From positions 1,550,001 through 1,614,000 of the forward strand of contig OZ244721.1 of assembly GCA_965219235.1 (NCBI GenBank): a DNA stretch of 64,000 bases, given 5' to 3'. This document shows positions 34,527 to 42,173 of this stretch, piece after piece. Source of the stretch: CBDHCC01 sp965219235 (GTDB lineage: Bacteria; Pseudomonadota; Alphaproteobacteria; Sphingomonadales; Sphingomonadaceae). The position numbers and the translations under genes are program-made. A model generated the notes under the pieces. It ran no database searches and was not told the DNA's origin. It was given only the letters and a program-made list of their open reading frames with translations. Numbering within the stretch: the stretch's first letter is position 1; each line of letters begins with the position of its first letter.

Positions 34527-34625
34527 CGCACCGTCGCTAACACCGGTGCAAACACCGTCGCTTGCACCAGTCCTACGTCAGCCAGCAGCCCTTACCCGGC
34601 AAGGCGGCCCCCACCGGAGGCGTAC

Positions 34626-35041
34626 GCATCATCATCGCGCACGGCAGATGCTATGATCATGGGGGCGTGGCAGAACTTAAGCGCGCGTTCCGCTGAGTGC
34701 TCTGAACGATTCTCGCCGCTCGTCGAGATCGGCGTGGCAGCGCTCCAGCTTTTCTCGGAAAGCCGCCGGTCGCAAGTTCACCACTTACGGCTAACGCGAT
34801 TCGACGCCCCGCCGCTTCTCATCCCTACGTCGGAAGTCGGTTTCGAGAAGGTCATTCCGTTCCCGATCCACTATCCTAATCGGGACGGTCGGGCTGCTTA
34901 GCGTACGATTCCGAACATCTTCTAGCCGGTCCCCCACTTGGAAAGAAATGCGGATGCTCGTTGAACCACGTTCATCGCTTTAGGAGGAAGTGTCACATCT
35001 TTGCCGACCAGCTTTGGCGCTCATGATGGGGCGCAGAGCAG
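34626..35041. other. Gene-free stretch between IS66 and the VOC gene
   Basis: 416 bases, less GC-rich than the core genome. An 82-codon frame (34653-34901) has no recognisable domain and no ribosome site and is not called. No repeats, tRNA or promoter motif could be supported. It may be the remains of genes lost during the IS66 rearrangement. Confidence 0.4.
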
Positions 35042-35410
35042 TCATCCTGCACGACGGAGCCGACTAGGCCAACCGACGCGGATCAAGGTTTCATCCGGGC
35101 CATTCAGGGCGAACTCATACATGTCCCACGGCTTGTCGCTTGGCCCTTCCGGCTCGATTATCTCGCCAGCGACGGCAGCCGCCACGGCGTCCACATCTTC
35201 CCGGTAGAGGTAGAGCCCGAACGGGTTGCGGCCACGCACCAACCATCCCGCAACAGCGGGGTTGAGGTGAATATCCCCACCCCCGCCGTCGCTCAGCATT
35301 CGGTAATCATCGGGGCTCCCATCGTCGCGCGTAAAGCCTAGACGCTCGAAGAAGGATTGCGCCGCGTCGAGATCGTTGCAGGGCAAGATCGCCGTCAGCC
35401 GCTGTTGCAT
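35042..35410 (-). CDS. VOC superfamily protein (bleomycin-resistance-like)
   Basis: A 122-residue single-domain protein with the vicinal-oxygen-chelate pattern: LPCNDLDAAQSFFERLGFTRDDGSPDDYRMLSDGGGGDIHL in the first half and NPFGLYLYREDVDAVAAAV...WDMYEFALNGPDETLIRVGWP in the second. The final aspartate/glutamate motif (E in MYEFALNGPDETLIRVG) suggests binding or sequestration of a small compound. Overlaps the arginase-family gene by 16 bases, so the two are probably cotranscribed. Confidence 0.85.
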   Translation of the reverse strand: MQQRLTAILPCNDLDAAQSFFERLGFTRDDGSPDDYRMLSDGGGGDIHLNPAVAGWLVRGRNPFGLYLYREDVDAVAAAVAGEIIEPEGPSDKPWDMYEFALNGPDETLIRVGWPSRLRRAG

Positions 35411-36324
35411 GGCAGCCTTCCCCCCTCAGTGATGCGCTTGAGCAGCGTGACCAGCAAGGCCGCGAATTTGCCCACGGGATCTAGGTCAGGATCGAATACG
35501 GTTACGGTGAGGCCACGACACCGGCGGTCGGACACAAGCCCTCGCAACACATGGACCAACGTGTCAGGGTCGATGCCTGGGCTGCCCGGCGAGTCGACTG
35601 CCGGCATAATGGATTGGTCGAGAACATCGACATCGAAGTGAACCCAGAACGGCCAATCACGACGGTCGAGCGTTGCCATTACGCAAGCCAGCAGTTCAGC
35701 CGCCCTTAGCTTAGCAGCCTCGAACACGTCGATGCGCGTAATTGCAGTGTCAGCGATGTCGGGCCAGGCAAAGTCCAGATCGCGACTCTCCCGTTCACCG
35801 AGCTGAACGACGGCGTCGTCCGGCACAAGCGGCCCAGTCACGTTCGGCCACTCTGTCATCAACCGTTCACCGCGACCGGTGGCGAGCGCCAGGTCCATAC
35901 CAGCGACCGCACCAAGCGACGCGTGCGGGTTGTAGTTGCCGGGATGTCGGAAATCGCTGTGGCCGTCCACGTGGACGAGCGAGAGCGGACCCAAACGCCG
36001 TTGCCCGACAAGCGCGCCAAGCAGCACCGAGCAGTCGCCGCCCACTACAAACGGGAAGTCGCCGACGCGCCCCACGGCTTCGACTTCATCGGCCAACGTC
36101 AGATTGAAGGCCCGCATAGCTGGACCGTTGCGCAGCCGCGATCCTTGCTGCGCTTCTGCCTCATAAATCGGACGCGGCAGATCGACAATGCGCATGGGCC
36201 GGATCGCTTCAACCAGCCCCGCCGCCGTGAGCGCCATAGGTGCGCGCCAAGAGCCTGGCTCGTGACCCGGACGTAACGGGCGCAGGCCAAGGTTTGATGG
36301 CGCGCGTATCAAAACTACACTCAC
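35395..36324 (-). CDS. Arginase/agmatinase-family hydrolase
   Basis: A 309-residue ureohydrolase-fold protein. The Mn2+ sites are present: GGDCSVLLG (His replaced by Cys-Ser context, as in several formiminoglutamase-like members), VHVDGHSDF (His, Asp, His, Asp cluster) and FWVHFDVDVLDQSIMPAVDSP with the paired Asp ligands, then GLTVTVFDPDLDP. The first motif GGDCS instead of GGDHS lacks the usual first His ligand, so activity on arginine is uncertain; agmatinase, formiminoglutamase or another amidine hydrolase are possible. Coupled with the VOC gene. Confidence 0.82.
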   Translation of the reverse strand: MSVVLIRAPSNLGLRPLRPGHEPGSWRAPMALTAAGLVEAIRPMRIVDLPRPIYEAEAQQGSRLRNGPAMRAFNLTLADEVEAVGRVGDFPFVVGGDCSVLLGALVGQRRLGPLSLVHVDGHSDFRHPGNYNPHASLGAVAGMDLALATGRGERLMTEWPNVTGPLVPDDAVVQLGERESRDLDFAWPDIADTAITRIDVFEAAKLRAAELLACVMATLDRRDWPFWVHFDVDVLDQSIMPAVDSPGSPGIDPDTLVHVLRGLVSDRRCRGLTVTVFDPDLDPVGKFAALLVTLLKRITEGGRLPCNSG

Positions 36325-36524
36325 GGGCGCAACCTACCGCCGAGCTGGACCCTTTGCCAGCAGCGACGACCAATGGTGTCACAACCGGTTCGGTTTCGAT
36401 GCTAAGGCAAGGGACGGTCGCAAGCGCCCCAACGACGATTGTCGCGCCTTAGAACGAAGCCTCAGCCGCAGTGTACTGAGAATACAAGGCGTGCCATTGC
36501 CCATGCTGAGCCTAGTGGCTGAAT

Positions 36525-37493
36525 TTACCGTGCGTCTTCAATCCAAGCTCGACCTGCTTGGTAGTCGATCGTTAGCCTCAGGTCGGCAAAGGCGTTCCCC
36601 CCGATCGCGCCCTCGACAGGCCCCGCCATCATCGCCGACATCATGCGCGTGAAGTTCGCATCCGGCCGCTCCGTAAACCACACGGGGCCGACCGCGACCC
36701 CGGCGATGCTGACGTCGGGCACCTCGATCATCCGAGCACCCGTCCCATGCTGAGCATTTTTCATGACGCGCCAATCCGGATGCCGTGCGCGCCAGCCGGC
36801 GATACGCGAGGCGGTCGCCATGCTGGTCGCACGGATGGCAGGTCGTCCATCGCCGACCGCTGCCAGCGCCGCGTCGGTCAGCCAGGTCGTTGCACCGGTG
36901 TCCAAAAGCATGGGAACCGCTTCGCCTGCTATCGTGACCTCTACTCGCGGAAACTGCTTGAGCGGCGGCGGTGCCTCGCGTGGCGGCAGCGCGATCGGCA
37001 ACTCGCGACCTTTGGCTTCGCAATCGAGCAGCAACTCGCCCTTCGCATAGTCCAGCGTCCATCGGTTGCCGGCGAACCAGCTTTGCCCGAGCAACCCGTC
37101 GACCTTCTCCGGCCAGTTCGGGACGGGAAACACGGTCGGCATCACGAGCAACGGCCCTGGGATCGGCGGCATGTCGGCTCGCGTCGCCGCTGGTGGAGCG
37201 GCGATCGCTGCTGACGGACCGAGCTCCGCGGCAAGTTCTGGCGGAGGCGGGCTGACTGCCAAGCCGGCACGGCTCGCTGCCTCCCGCGAGAGCAGCGAGC
37301 CGCCCCCGCCGGTATCGGTGAACAGCGTCAGCGTCGCGCCCTTGACTGGATAGCGCACGAACACGCGACCGTCCCGGAACACTGCATCTAGTCGCCGGCA
37401 CGCGCCTTTCGCGTCGGCCGTCTGAGCCGTCACGATGCCCACAAGCGCGCAAGCCCAAGCTCTCCACATGCGCAGTCCTTCCGTTTTGCTCAT
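36525..37493 (-). CDS. Exported retropepsin-like aspartic protease
   Basis: A 322-residue protein with a signal peptide (LRMWRAWACALVGIVTAQTADA) and two aspartic-protease halves. The first has LFTDTGGGGSLLS, the second MLLDTGATTWLTD, each with the catalytic DTG triad and a matching hydrophobic-Gly motif later (VDGLLGQSWF and VEGAIGGNAFADLRLTIDYQ). Most bacterial retropepsin-like proteins have one DTG and dimerise; here the two are in one chain as in pepsin-type enzymes. Start chosen at the ATG beginning the signal peptide (37493); a longer start at 37529 exists. Confidence 0.8.
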   Translation of the reverse strand: MSKTEGLRMWRAWACALVGIVTAQTADAKGACRRLDAVFRDGRVFVRYPVKGATLTLFTDTGGGGSLLSREAASRAGLAVSPPPPELAAELGPSAAIAAPPAATRADMPPIPGPLLVMPTVFPVPNWPEKVDGLLGQSWFAGNRWTLDYAKGELLLDCEAKGRELPIALPPREAPPPLKQFPRVEVTIAGEAVPMLLDTGATTWLTDAALAAVGDGRPAIRATSMATASRIAGWRARHPDWRVMKNAQHGTGARMIEVPDVSIAGVAVGPVWFTERPDANFTRMMSAMMAGPVEGAIGGNAFADLRLTIDYQAGRAWIEDAR

Positions 37494-37532
37494 GTTTGCG
37501 CCTCCGCCAGCGCGAATCGTTATTGTCATCGG

Positions 37533-38078
37533 CTAGCGTCGCGGCTCGTACAGGTGGAGCGCAGTGCCTCCCGTGTAGTTGGTCGATGCGAGAACATCCA
37601 GTTCCAGCGTTTCGCCGAGATCGTGAAATAGCGATTGACCACCTCCGTAGGCGACCGGCCGGGTGATGATGGCATATTCATCGATCAGCCCGGCTTGCGA
37701 CAGGGACTGGGCGAACCGTGCTCCGCCCCAGGCGATGATTTCTCCACCAGGCTGGTCCCGCAAGGCCGCGATCTCGTCGGCAAGGTCGCCCCGCGCGATC
37801 GTGGACTGATGCCAGTTCGCGGCTTCGAGCGTGCTGGAGAAAACAACTTTGGGAATCTCGTTCATTGGGGCGGCGTATGGGTCGTGCGAGGTTGGCCAGG
37901 TGGTTGCCATCTGTTCATAGGTGACGCGCCCCATGATGTGCGTTCCGGCGTTACGAATCCGGTCGAGTTTCCACCGTTTCAGTTCGGGAGGTTCAGCTGT
38001 TGCCCCTACCGCTAGCCCAGAGGGTGCCTCGACATACCCGTCGATCGACGCCGTCATAATAAGTACCACCTTGCGCAC
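37533..38078 (-). CDS. Dihydrofolate reductase/RibD C-terminal family protein
   Basis: A 181-residue NADPH-binding protein of the RibD C-terminal/DHFR-like family: VRKVVLIMTASIDGYVEAPSG, THIMGRVTYEQMATTWP, KVVFSSTLEAANWHQSTIARG and IIAWGGARFAQSLSQAGLIDEYAIITRPVAYGGGQSLF. Members are small oxidoreductases of unknown substrate in bacteria. GTG at 38078 is preferred because GAGGAGA lies eight bases upstream; longer starts are not conserved-looking. Confidence 0.88.
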   Translation of the reverse strand: MRKVVLIMTASIDGYVEAPSGLAVGATAEPPELKRWKLDRIRNAGTHIMGRVTYEQMATTWPTSHDPYAAPMNEIPKVVFSSTLEAANWHQSTIARGDLADEIAALRDQPGGEIIAWGGARFAQSLSQAGLIDEYAIITRPVAYGGGQSLFHDLGETLELDVLASTNYTGGTALHLYEPRR

Positions 38079-38148
38079 TATCTGTCTCCTCACCCAGGAT
38101 TGCCAACCGCTTCGAGCGCCCAGCGAATTTGCTTGACCGAAACGCCGG

Positions 38149-38787
38149 CTATGCACGTTTCATGAGAGCGAACGCCGAATTAGCCGGCGCGCCGCGCTGA
38201 TAGACCTGTTCGATCCAGAGCATCGCCATAGGCTCCAGCAAGCGGGCGGTCCGTAGCGGGCCACCATCCAGAGCCTCAAATCCAAGGTCGCTCACCAGCC
38301 GCATGGCTGTGTGCTTTGCCGTCTCATGATCGGACGCCACAAACATGGCGGGCGGGGCGGGGTAGCCCGACACGGCAGCCATTACCTCAAATCCGACTTG
38401 GTTCATTGTTTTCACGACCAGGGCGCCCGAGGCGAGCGCTGCAACCTTTTCGCCCGCGCTCGTGTCGAACCCGAAATCAAGTTCCATCCCACTGTCGCTA
38501 AAGCGAATAGGGTTGGTGACGTCGATCAGCACTCGGCCTTGAAGATCGCCGCAATTGGCTATGGCGTCGGCCGCCGCCGCCCAGGGAACGGCCAAGACGA
38601 TGACGTCCGCACCCTGGATAGCGTCCGCAGGCGGGGCGATTTTAGCTCCCCCCGCGGCTTCCGCCGTGTTCCCGTGTTCGGGCTTGGCAGGTGTGGAAAC
38701 CCCATACGCAATTTCATGGCCGCACCGCGCCCATCCTTTTCCCAGCGCTCCCCCGACATTGCCTGCACCGATGATCGCTATCCGCAT
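38149..38787 (-). CDS. F420H2:NADP oxidoreductase-like Rossmann protein
   Basis: A 212-residue NAD(P)-binding protein with MRIAIIGAGNVGGALGKGWARCGHEIAYGV, VIVLAVPWAAAADAI, VLIDVTNPI and VVKTMNQVGFEVM, the layout of NADPH-dependent F420 reductases. Such proteins in organisms without F420 act on unknown substrates. A second, distinct member lies in the island at 41543-42145. It precedes the DHFR-like gene on the same strand by about 70 bases. Confidence 0.85.
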   Translation of the reverse strand: MRIAIIGAGNVGGALGKGWARCGHEIAYGVSTPAKPEHGNTAEAAGGAKIAPPADAIQGADVIVLAVPWAAAADAIANCGDLQGRVLIDVTNPIRFSDSGMELDFGFDTSAGEKVAALASGALVVKTMNQVGFEVMAAVSGYPAPPAMFVASDHETAKHTAMRLVSDLGFEALDGGPLRTARLLEPMAMLWIEQVYQRGAPANSAFALMKRA

Positions 38788-38964
38788 GGTTCACCTCACA
38801 CCGAAATCTAGTTGTTGCTCTTCAGCAATGCGCCCGGGCGAGAGCAAGCCCGAGGATGATCGCGCGGGGCACCGAGCACGAGCCGCAGCGATAGGGCCGA
38901 GGCAGCCAGCGCAATGCAATCGTTGGAAAGATATCACCTCACGTGCCCTTCCGAACACTGGTCA

Positions 38965-39648
38965 TCACGAATACGCCCTCGCGAGCGCGAATCCGATGAT
39001 ATCGGTGAGCGCATGTGCAATCATGCAGGCGACGAGATCACGCCGCTACAGATAGAGGGCGGTCAGGATGATGGTGCCGAACGCCACGACGATGAGCTGC
39101 GACGGCGCCCACCCGCCGGCATGAGCCGCGATGAACACCGCTCCCGACAGAATCGCGGCCAACCAACGCCGTTCGGTCAGCATCGTGAGCCGCTCGATGG
39201 TGTAGCCGCGATAGATGATTTCCTCGACCACGCCGGCGCGCAGCATCGTCGCGGTCTGGAGCCACAGCGGCACGGCCACGATGCTGCGCGTTGTCGCCAT
39301 GTCCTGGTGAAGCCCGAGGAGCGGGAAGATGACCGCGAAGCACAGCATGGCGCTCGCCATCAGCGGCACGACGAAGATGACGCCCCACAAGAAAGTGCCG
39401 ATGGTGGGTCGCCGGAGGCCGATGGATCCCAGCGGCTGCCATTCGATCACGAGAACCCAGGCGAGAACGATCAGCCCGATTGTCCACCAGACCAAATCGC
39501 GCGTCAGGCGGGCGCTGAGCAGCGGGTTGGACATCGCACCGGCTAGTCCGGTTAGCGGCAATCCCCACGCGATTAGCAGCCCGACCATTCCAAGGATGAA
39601 GGGTCCCTCTGGCCGGAGAACAGCGTTCGTTCGCCCGTGACTCACCAT
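38965..39648 (-). pseudogene. CPBP family intramembrane protease, premature stop
   Basis: A membrane protease of the CPBP/CAAX type with at least six helices. Motif 1 VVEEIIYRGY and motif 2 AVFIAAHAG are intact. At 39046-39048 a TAG interrupts FGTIILTALYL; past it the same frame continues RRDLVACMIAHALTDIIGFALARAYS and stops at 38965. The TAG stands where a Trp codon (TGG) would be expected, and the third motif (HALTD), needed for catalysis, lies beyond it. Unless the amber codon is read through, the product is truncated and likely inactive. Confidence 0.75.
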
Positions 39649-39662
39649 GGCGCTCCCATCAG

Positions 39663-39674
39663 GTAAACGTTTAC
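39663..39674. promoter_or_regulatory. 12-base palindrome, LacI-family-like operator
   Basis: GTAAACGTTTAC is a perfect palindrome in the region between the divergent CPBP gene and the truncated MarR-like gene. The AAACGTTT core resembles operators of LacI/GalR-type regulators. No such regulator gene is in the window, so the assignment is by pattern only. Confidence 0.4.
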
Positions 39675-39707
39675 ATATCGTACTCTCTTCAGTAGGGGAA
39701 GCACGGA

Positions 39708-39793
39708 TGAGCGATTTTATAGAGGGCCTTGGGCCAGCCTATTTTGCCCATCTCCTACTGCGTCTCGCCGACGAGTTTGTCCGAGGATTCTGA
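39708..39793 (+). pseudogene. MarR-like gene fragment cut by IS3
   Basis: An ATG preceded by AGGGGAAGC opens MSDFIEGLGPAYFAHLLLRLADEFVRGF, which looks like the dimerisation helix at the start of MarR-type regulators (LG-x-x-AHLLRRL). It ends at a TGA formed by the left end of the IS3 element. The continuation is not found on the other side of the IS, so the rest has been lost. It may have regulated the divergent CPBP gene. Confidence 0.5.
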
Positions 39794-39849
39794 CCTGCTC
39801 CCCAGAATTCATGCCATTGGTAGGTTAGCTCGTCAGATGGAGACGAGCG

Positions 39850-40114
39850 ATGCGGCGAAGCCGATTTACCGAGGATCAGATCATAGGTGTGCTGCGCGAG
39901 CATGAGGCTGGGCGTGAAGACGGCCGATCTGTGCCGTAAGCACGGGATCAGCGATGCGACCTTTTACAACTGGAAGTCGAAGTACGGCGGGCTGTCGGTG
40001 TCCGACGCGGCGCGGTTGCGGGCGCTCGAGGATGAGAACCGACGGCTGAAGAAGCTGCTGGCGGAATCGATGCTGGACGTGTCGGCGTTGAAGGATCTGC
40101 TGGGAAAAAACTGA
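39850..40114 (+). pseudogene. IS3 orfA, frameshifted
   Basis: MRRSRFTEDQIIGVLREHEAG opens the small DNA-binding subunit; the frame breaks in GAGGCTGGGCGTGAAGACG (near 39904-39920), where one extra C separates it from the rest (VKTADLCRKHGISDATFYNWKSKYGG...LKDLLGKN). The second part has the helix-turn-helix and leucine-rich zipper. It ends at the AAAAAAC slippery run that would give the OrfAB fusion. Confidence 0.8.
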
Positions 40115-40140
40115 CCCGGTCTGCGGAGCGCTACGCTGCG

Positions 40141-40971
40141 GTGGAGAAGCTGATGGCCGATCACGGCTTTTCCGAGCGTCGCGCCTGCAGGCTGATCGGG
40201 GTCAATCGGTCGGCATGGCAATATGAGCCGCTTCGCGGGCAGGACGATGCTGTTCGCGAGCGGATGCGCGAGATCGCGAACGAGCGTCGTCGGTTCGGCT
40301 ATCGACGGCTGGCAATCCTGCTGCGGCGTGAGGGCAAGGGCATGAACCTGAAGAAGGTGTACCGGCTGTATCGCGAGGAGCGGCTGACGGTGCGCAAGCG
40401 TGGTGGCCGCAAGCGCGCGCTGGGAACGCGGGCGCCGATGGCGATCCCGCAGGAACCCAATCAGCGCTGGTCGCTCGACTTCGTATCGGACTCGTTGGCC
40501 TGCGGCCGGCGGTTCCGCATGCTCAACGTCATCGACGACTACAGCCGGGAATGCCTGGGGTGCATCGTCGATACCTCGCTGTCGGGTCGGCGGGTCGTTC
40601 GCGAGCTGAGCGCCATCGCCAAGCGTCGCGGGCTGCCGTGCATGGTGGTCAGCGACAATGGAACCGAGTTGACCAGTCATGCCGTTCTCGCCTGGTGCCA
40701 GGACACCGGGGTCGAGTGGCATTACATCGCGCCGGGCAAGCCGCAGCAGAACGGCTTCGTCGAAAGCTTTAATGGTCGCTTGCGCGACGAGTGCCTGAAC
40801 GAGCACCTGTTCCCATCACTGGCTGCGGCGAGACGGATCATCGAGGCATGGCGGACGGACTACAACACCGTGCGTCCGCACAGCAGCCTTGGCGGGTTGG
40901 CACCCGCCGAGTTTACCAACCGCCCCCGCGAGGGGCATATGGACACCGAAGCTAAGTTATTAGCGGCCTGA
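40141..40971 (+). CDS. IS3-family transposase OrfB
   Basis: A 276-residue integrase-core protein; with the part added by frameshifting it would begin LTRSAERYAAVEKLMADHGF. HTH_21 segment (RRFGYRRLAILLRREGKGMN), then the rve core with DFVSD, VVSDNGTELTS and NGFVESFNGRLRDECLNEHLF supplying D, D and E. Intact, but the broken orfA should prevent production of the functional fusion. Confidence 0.92.
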   Translation: MEKLMADHGFSERRACRLIGVNRSAWQYEPLRGQDDAVRERMREIANERRRFGYRRLAILLRREGKGMNLKKVYRLYREERLTVRKRGGRKRALGTRAPMAIPQEPNQRWSLDFVSDSLACGRRFRMLNVIDDYSRECLGCIVDTSLSGRRVVRELSAIAKRRGLPCMVVSDNGTELTSHAVLAWCQDTGVEWHYIAPGKPQQNGFVESFNGRLRDECLNEHLFPSLAAARRIIEAWRTDYNTVRPHSSLGGLAPAEFTNRPREGHMDTEAKLLAA

Positions 40972-40995
40972 AAAGGGGGAGCAGGTCAGCTCGCC

Positions 40996-41525
40996 TCAGT
41001 GAAAGCGCTCTTCGCGATCGAGCTGGTCCAGCATTTGGGCCATGCGCTTTGCCCGTGTTTCGGGCCGTTTCGCGGTCTGGAGCCGGTAGTAAATTGGGTA
41101 GAGGTTTTTGCGGTCCAGCGTTCCGAAAAACGCTTTGGCGACCGGACGGGTCTCTAAGGCATCCAAGAAGTCTCCTGGGATCACCATTGCCGCCTGGCCG
41201 TCATAGGCGGATGCCCAACGACCATCGGCCTGGGGTGCTTCAACATGCGCCAGACCTGCGGGCGTCATCCGTCCCTCGTCGATCAGCCGCGTCGCATGCT
41301 CTCGGTTCTTTGCAGACCAGTTCGATCCCGGCTTGCGCGGCGTGAGGCGCTGAAGGAAGGAGACCTCGTCCAGCGGCCGCTTCTGGCCGTCGATCCACCC
41401 GAAGCGGATCGCCTCGATTGCGCAGTCGGTCCAGGTCACGGACGCGATGCCCGACTGCGGAGGTAGGCGAGCGAATCGGGCAAGCCGGTTCGCTCGCCTA
41501 AGGTCAAGTCGTGCTTCTCCATCAT
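40996..41525 (-). pseudogene. YdeI/OmdA-family gene with damaged 5' part
   Basis: The body, SVTWTDCAIEAIRFGWIDGQKRPLDEVSFLQRLTPRKPGSNWSAKNREHATRLIDEGRMTPAGLAHVEAPQADGRW, is a YdeI/OmpD-associated protein (family of unknown or bacteriocin-tolerance-related function). The normal N-terminus seems to be MMEKHDLTLGERTGLPDSLAYLRS from ATG at 41525, but it is in another frame and about ten residues short; the break falls inside a 12-base inverted repeat (41464-41500). Either a pseudogene or a protein with an unusual start inside the body. Confidence 0.65.
41464..41500. repeat. 12-base inverted repeat at the YdeI frame break
   Basis: TAGGCGAGCGAA (41464-41475) and its exact complement TTCGCTCGCCTA (41489-41500), separated by 13 bases. 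It lies inside the 5' part of the damaged YdeI-type gene, so it may be a template-switch product that caused the frame break. Confidence 0.7.
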
Positions 41526-41542
41526 ATCGCCAGACCTGCCGA

Positions 41543-42145
41543 TTACATCGGGTACTTGATGAGGTTCTGAAACACGAGCGGCGCGCGCGCCTGGATGAGG
41601 CGGCCGCCCTCGGCCAACTTGCCGACCTCGATCGGCGCGAAGCCGAGCTCGTCGACGAGCTTCGCCACGTCGGTGCTTGCGTCTTCGTGGTCGCTGGAGA
41701 CGAACACGACGCGTCGGCCGACATCATCCGGAACCGGGCCGGCGAGGACTTTCAGCGGGAGCTGGTTGAACGCCTTGACCAGCTTTGCGCCGGGCACGCG
41801 CTCGGCATTGACCTCGGACGTCAGCCGTCCTTGGAACTCCGACTCCTGCACCTCCGGCGGCAGCATGAAGCCGTTGGTCACGTCGACCACGATCTTGCCG
41901 GACCAGTCCTTGCGGAAGGCACCGACATCCTTGAACGCGACCGACCCGACCGCGACGAGGATGATGTCGGCCTCAACCGCCTCCTCGACGGGGACGGGCG
42001 TGACGCTCGCCCCCAACTCGACGGCAAGGTAAGCCAACGTCCCAGGTCCGCGCGAGTTGGCGATGCGAACAGGGATGTTTCTGGCGGCGAAGAGGCGGGC
42101 TAAGGTCGATCCGACCGTACCCGAGCCGATGATGGCATATGTCAT
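41543..42145 (-). CDS. F420 reductase-like NAD(P)-binding protein
   Basis: A 200-residue Rossmann-fold protein: MTYAIIGSGTVGSTLARLFAARNIPVRIANSRGP, IILVAVGSVAFKDVG, IVVDVTNGF and KLVKAFNQLPLKVLAGPVPDDVGRRVVFVSSDHEDAS. Second F420H2:NADP-oxidoreductase-like protein of the island, clearly distinct from 38149-38787. Start at MTYAIIG is chosen because it begins the nucleotide-binding motif; upstream in-frame residues are not conserved-looking. Part of the run yceI - pirin - azoR under the divergent LysR gene. Confidence 0.86.
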   Translation of the reverse strand: MTYAIIGSGTVGSTLARLFAARNIPVRIANSRGPGTLAYLAVELGASVTPVPVEEAVEADIILVAVGSVAFKDVGAFRKDWSGKIVVDVTNGFMLPPEVQESEFQGRLTSEVNAERVPGAKLVKAFNQLPLKVLAGPVPDDVGRRVVFVSSDHEDASTDVAKLVDELGFAPIEVGKLAEGGRLIQARAPLVFQNLIKYPM

Positions 42146-42173
42146 TGGTAATCTCCTTTGATGTTCCTGTTTT

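Larger units (their letters stand above)
32166..34625 (+). mobile_element. Rearranged IS66-family element
   Basis: Contains tnpA (3' half), tnpB and tnpC on the plus strand, then on the minus strand the 5' half of tnpA. Terminal repeats are visible: right end CACCGAAGGCTTAC ending at 34393 and, outside the minus-strand tnpA half, CACCGGAGGCGTAC ending at 34625; read outward both begin GTA-GCCT-CGGTG and match at about 22 of 25 positions. The tnpA halves end at the same eight bases, GGACCTGC, at 32166-32173 and (complement) 34394-34401. IS66 elements make 8-base target duplications, so the right end probably transposed into its own tnpA and inverted the intervening part. Confidence 0.8.
39791..40989 (+). 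mobile_element. IS3-family insertion sequence
   Basis: About 1.2 kb with imperfect terminal repeats: left TGACCTGCTCCCC (39791-39803), right GGGGGAGCAGGTCA (40976-40989). Two overlapping frames, orfA and orfB, are joined by a run AAAAAAC at 40105-40111, the classic -1 frameshift signal. No clear target duplication flanks it (ATTC on the left, GCTC on the right), so deletion or recombination followed insertion. The left junction truncates a MarR-like gene. Confidence 0.85.

Noticed and set aside
34653..34901. 82-codon gene after IS66
   Set aside because: Start context is poor, there is no domain, and the stretch looks like leftover sequence.
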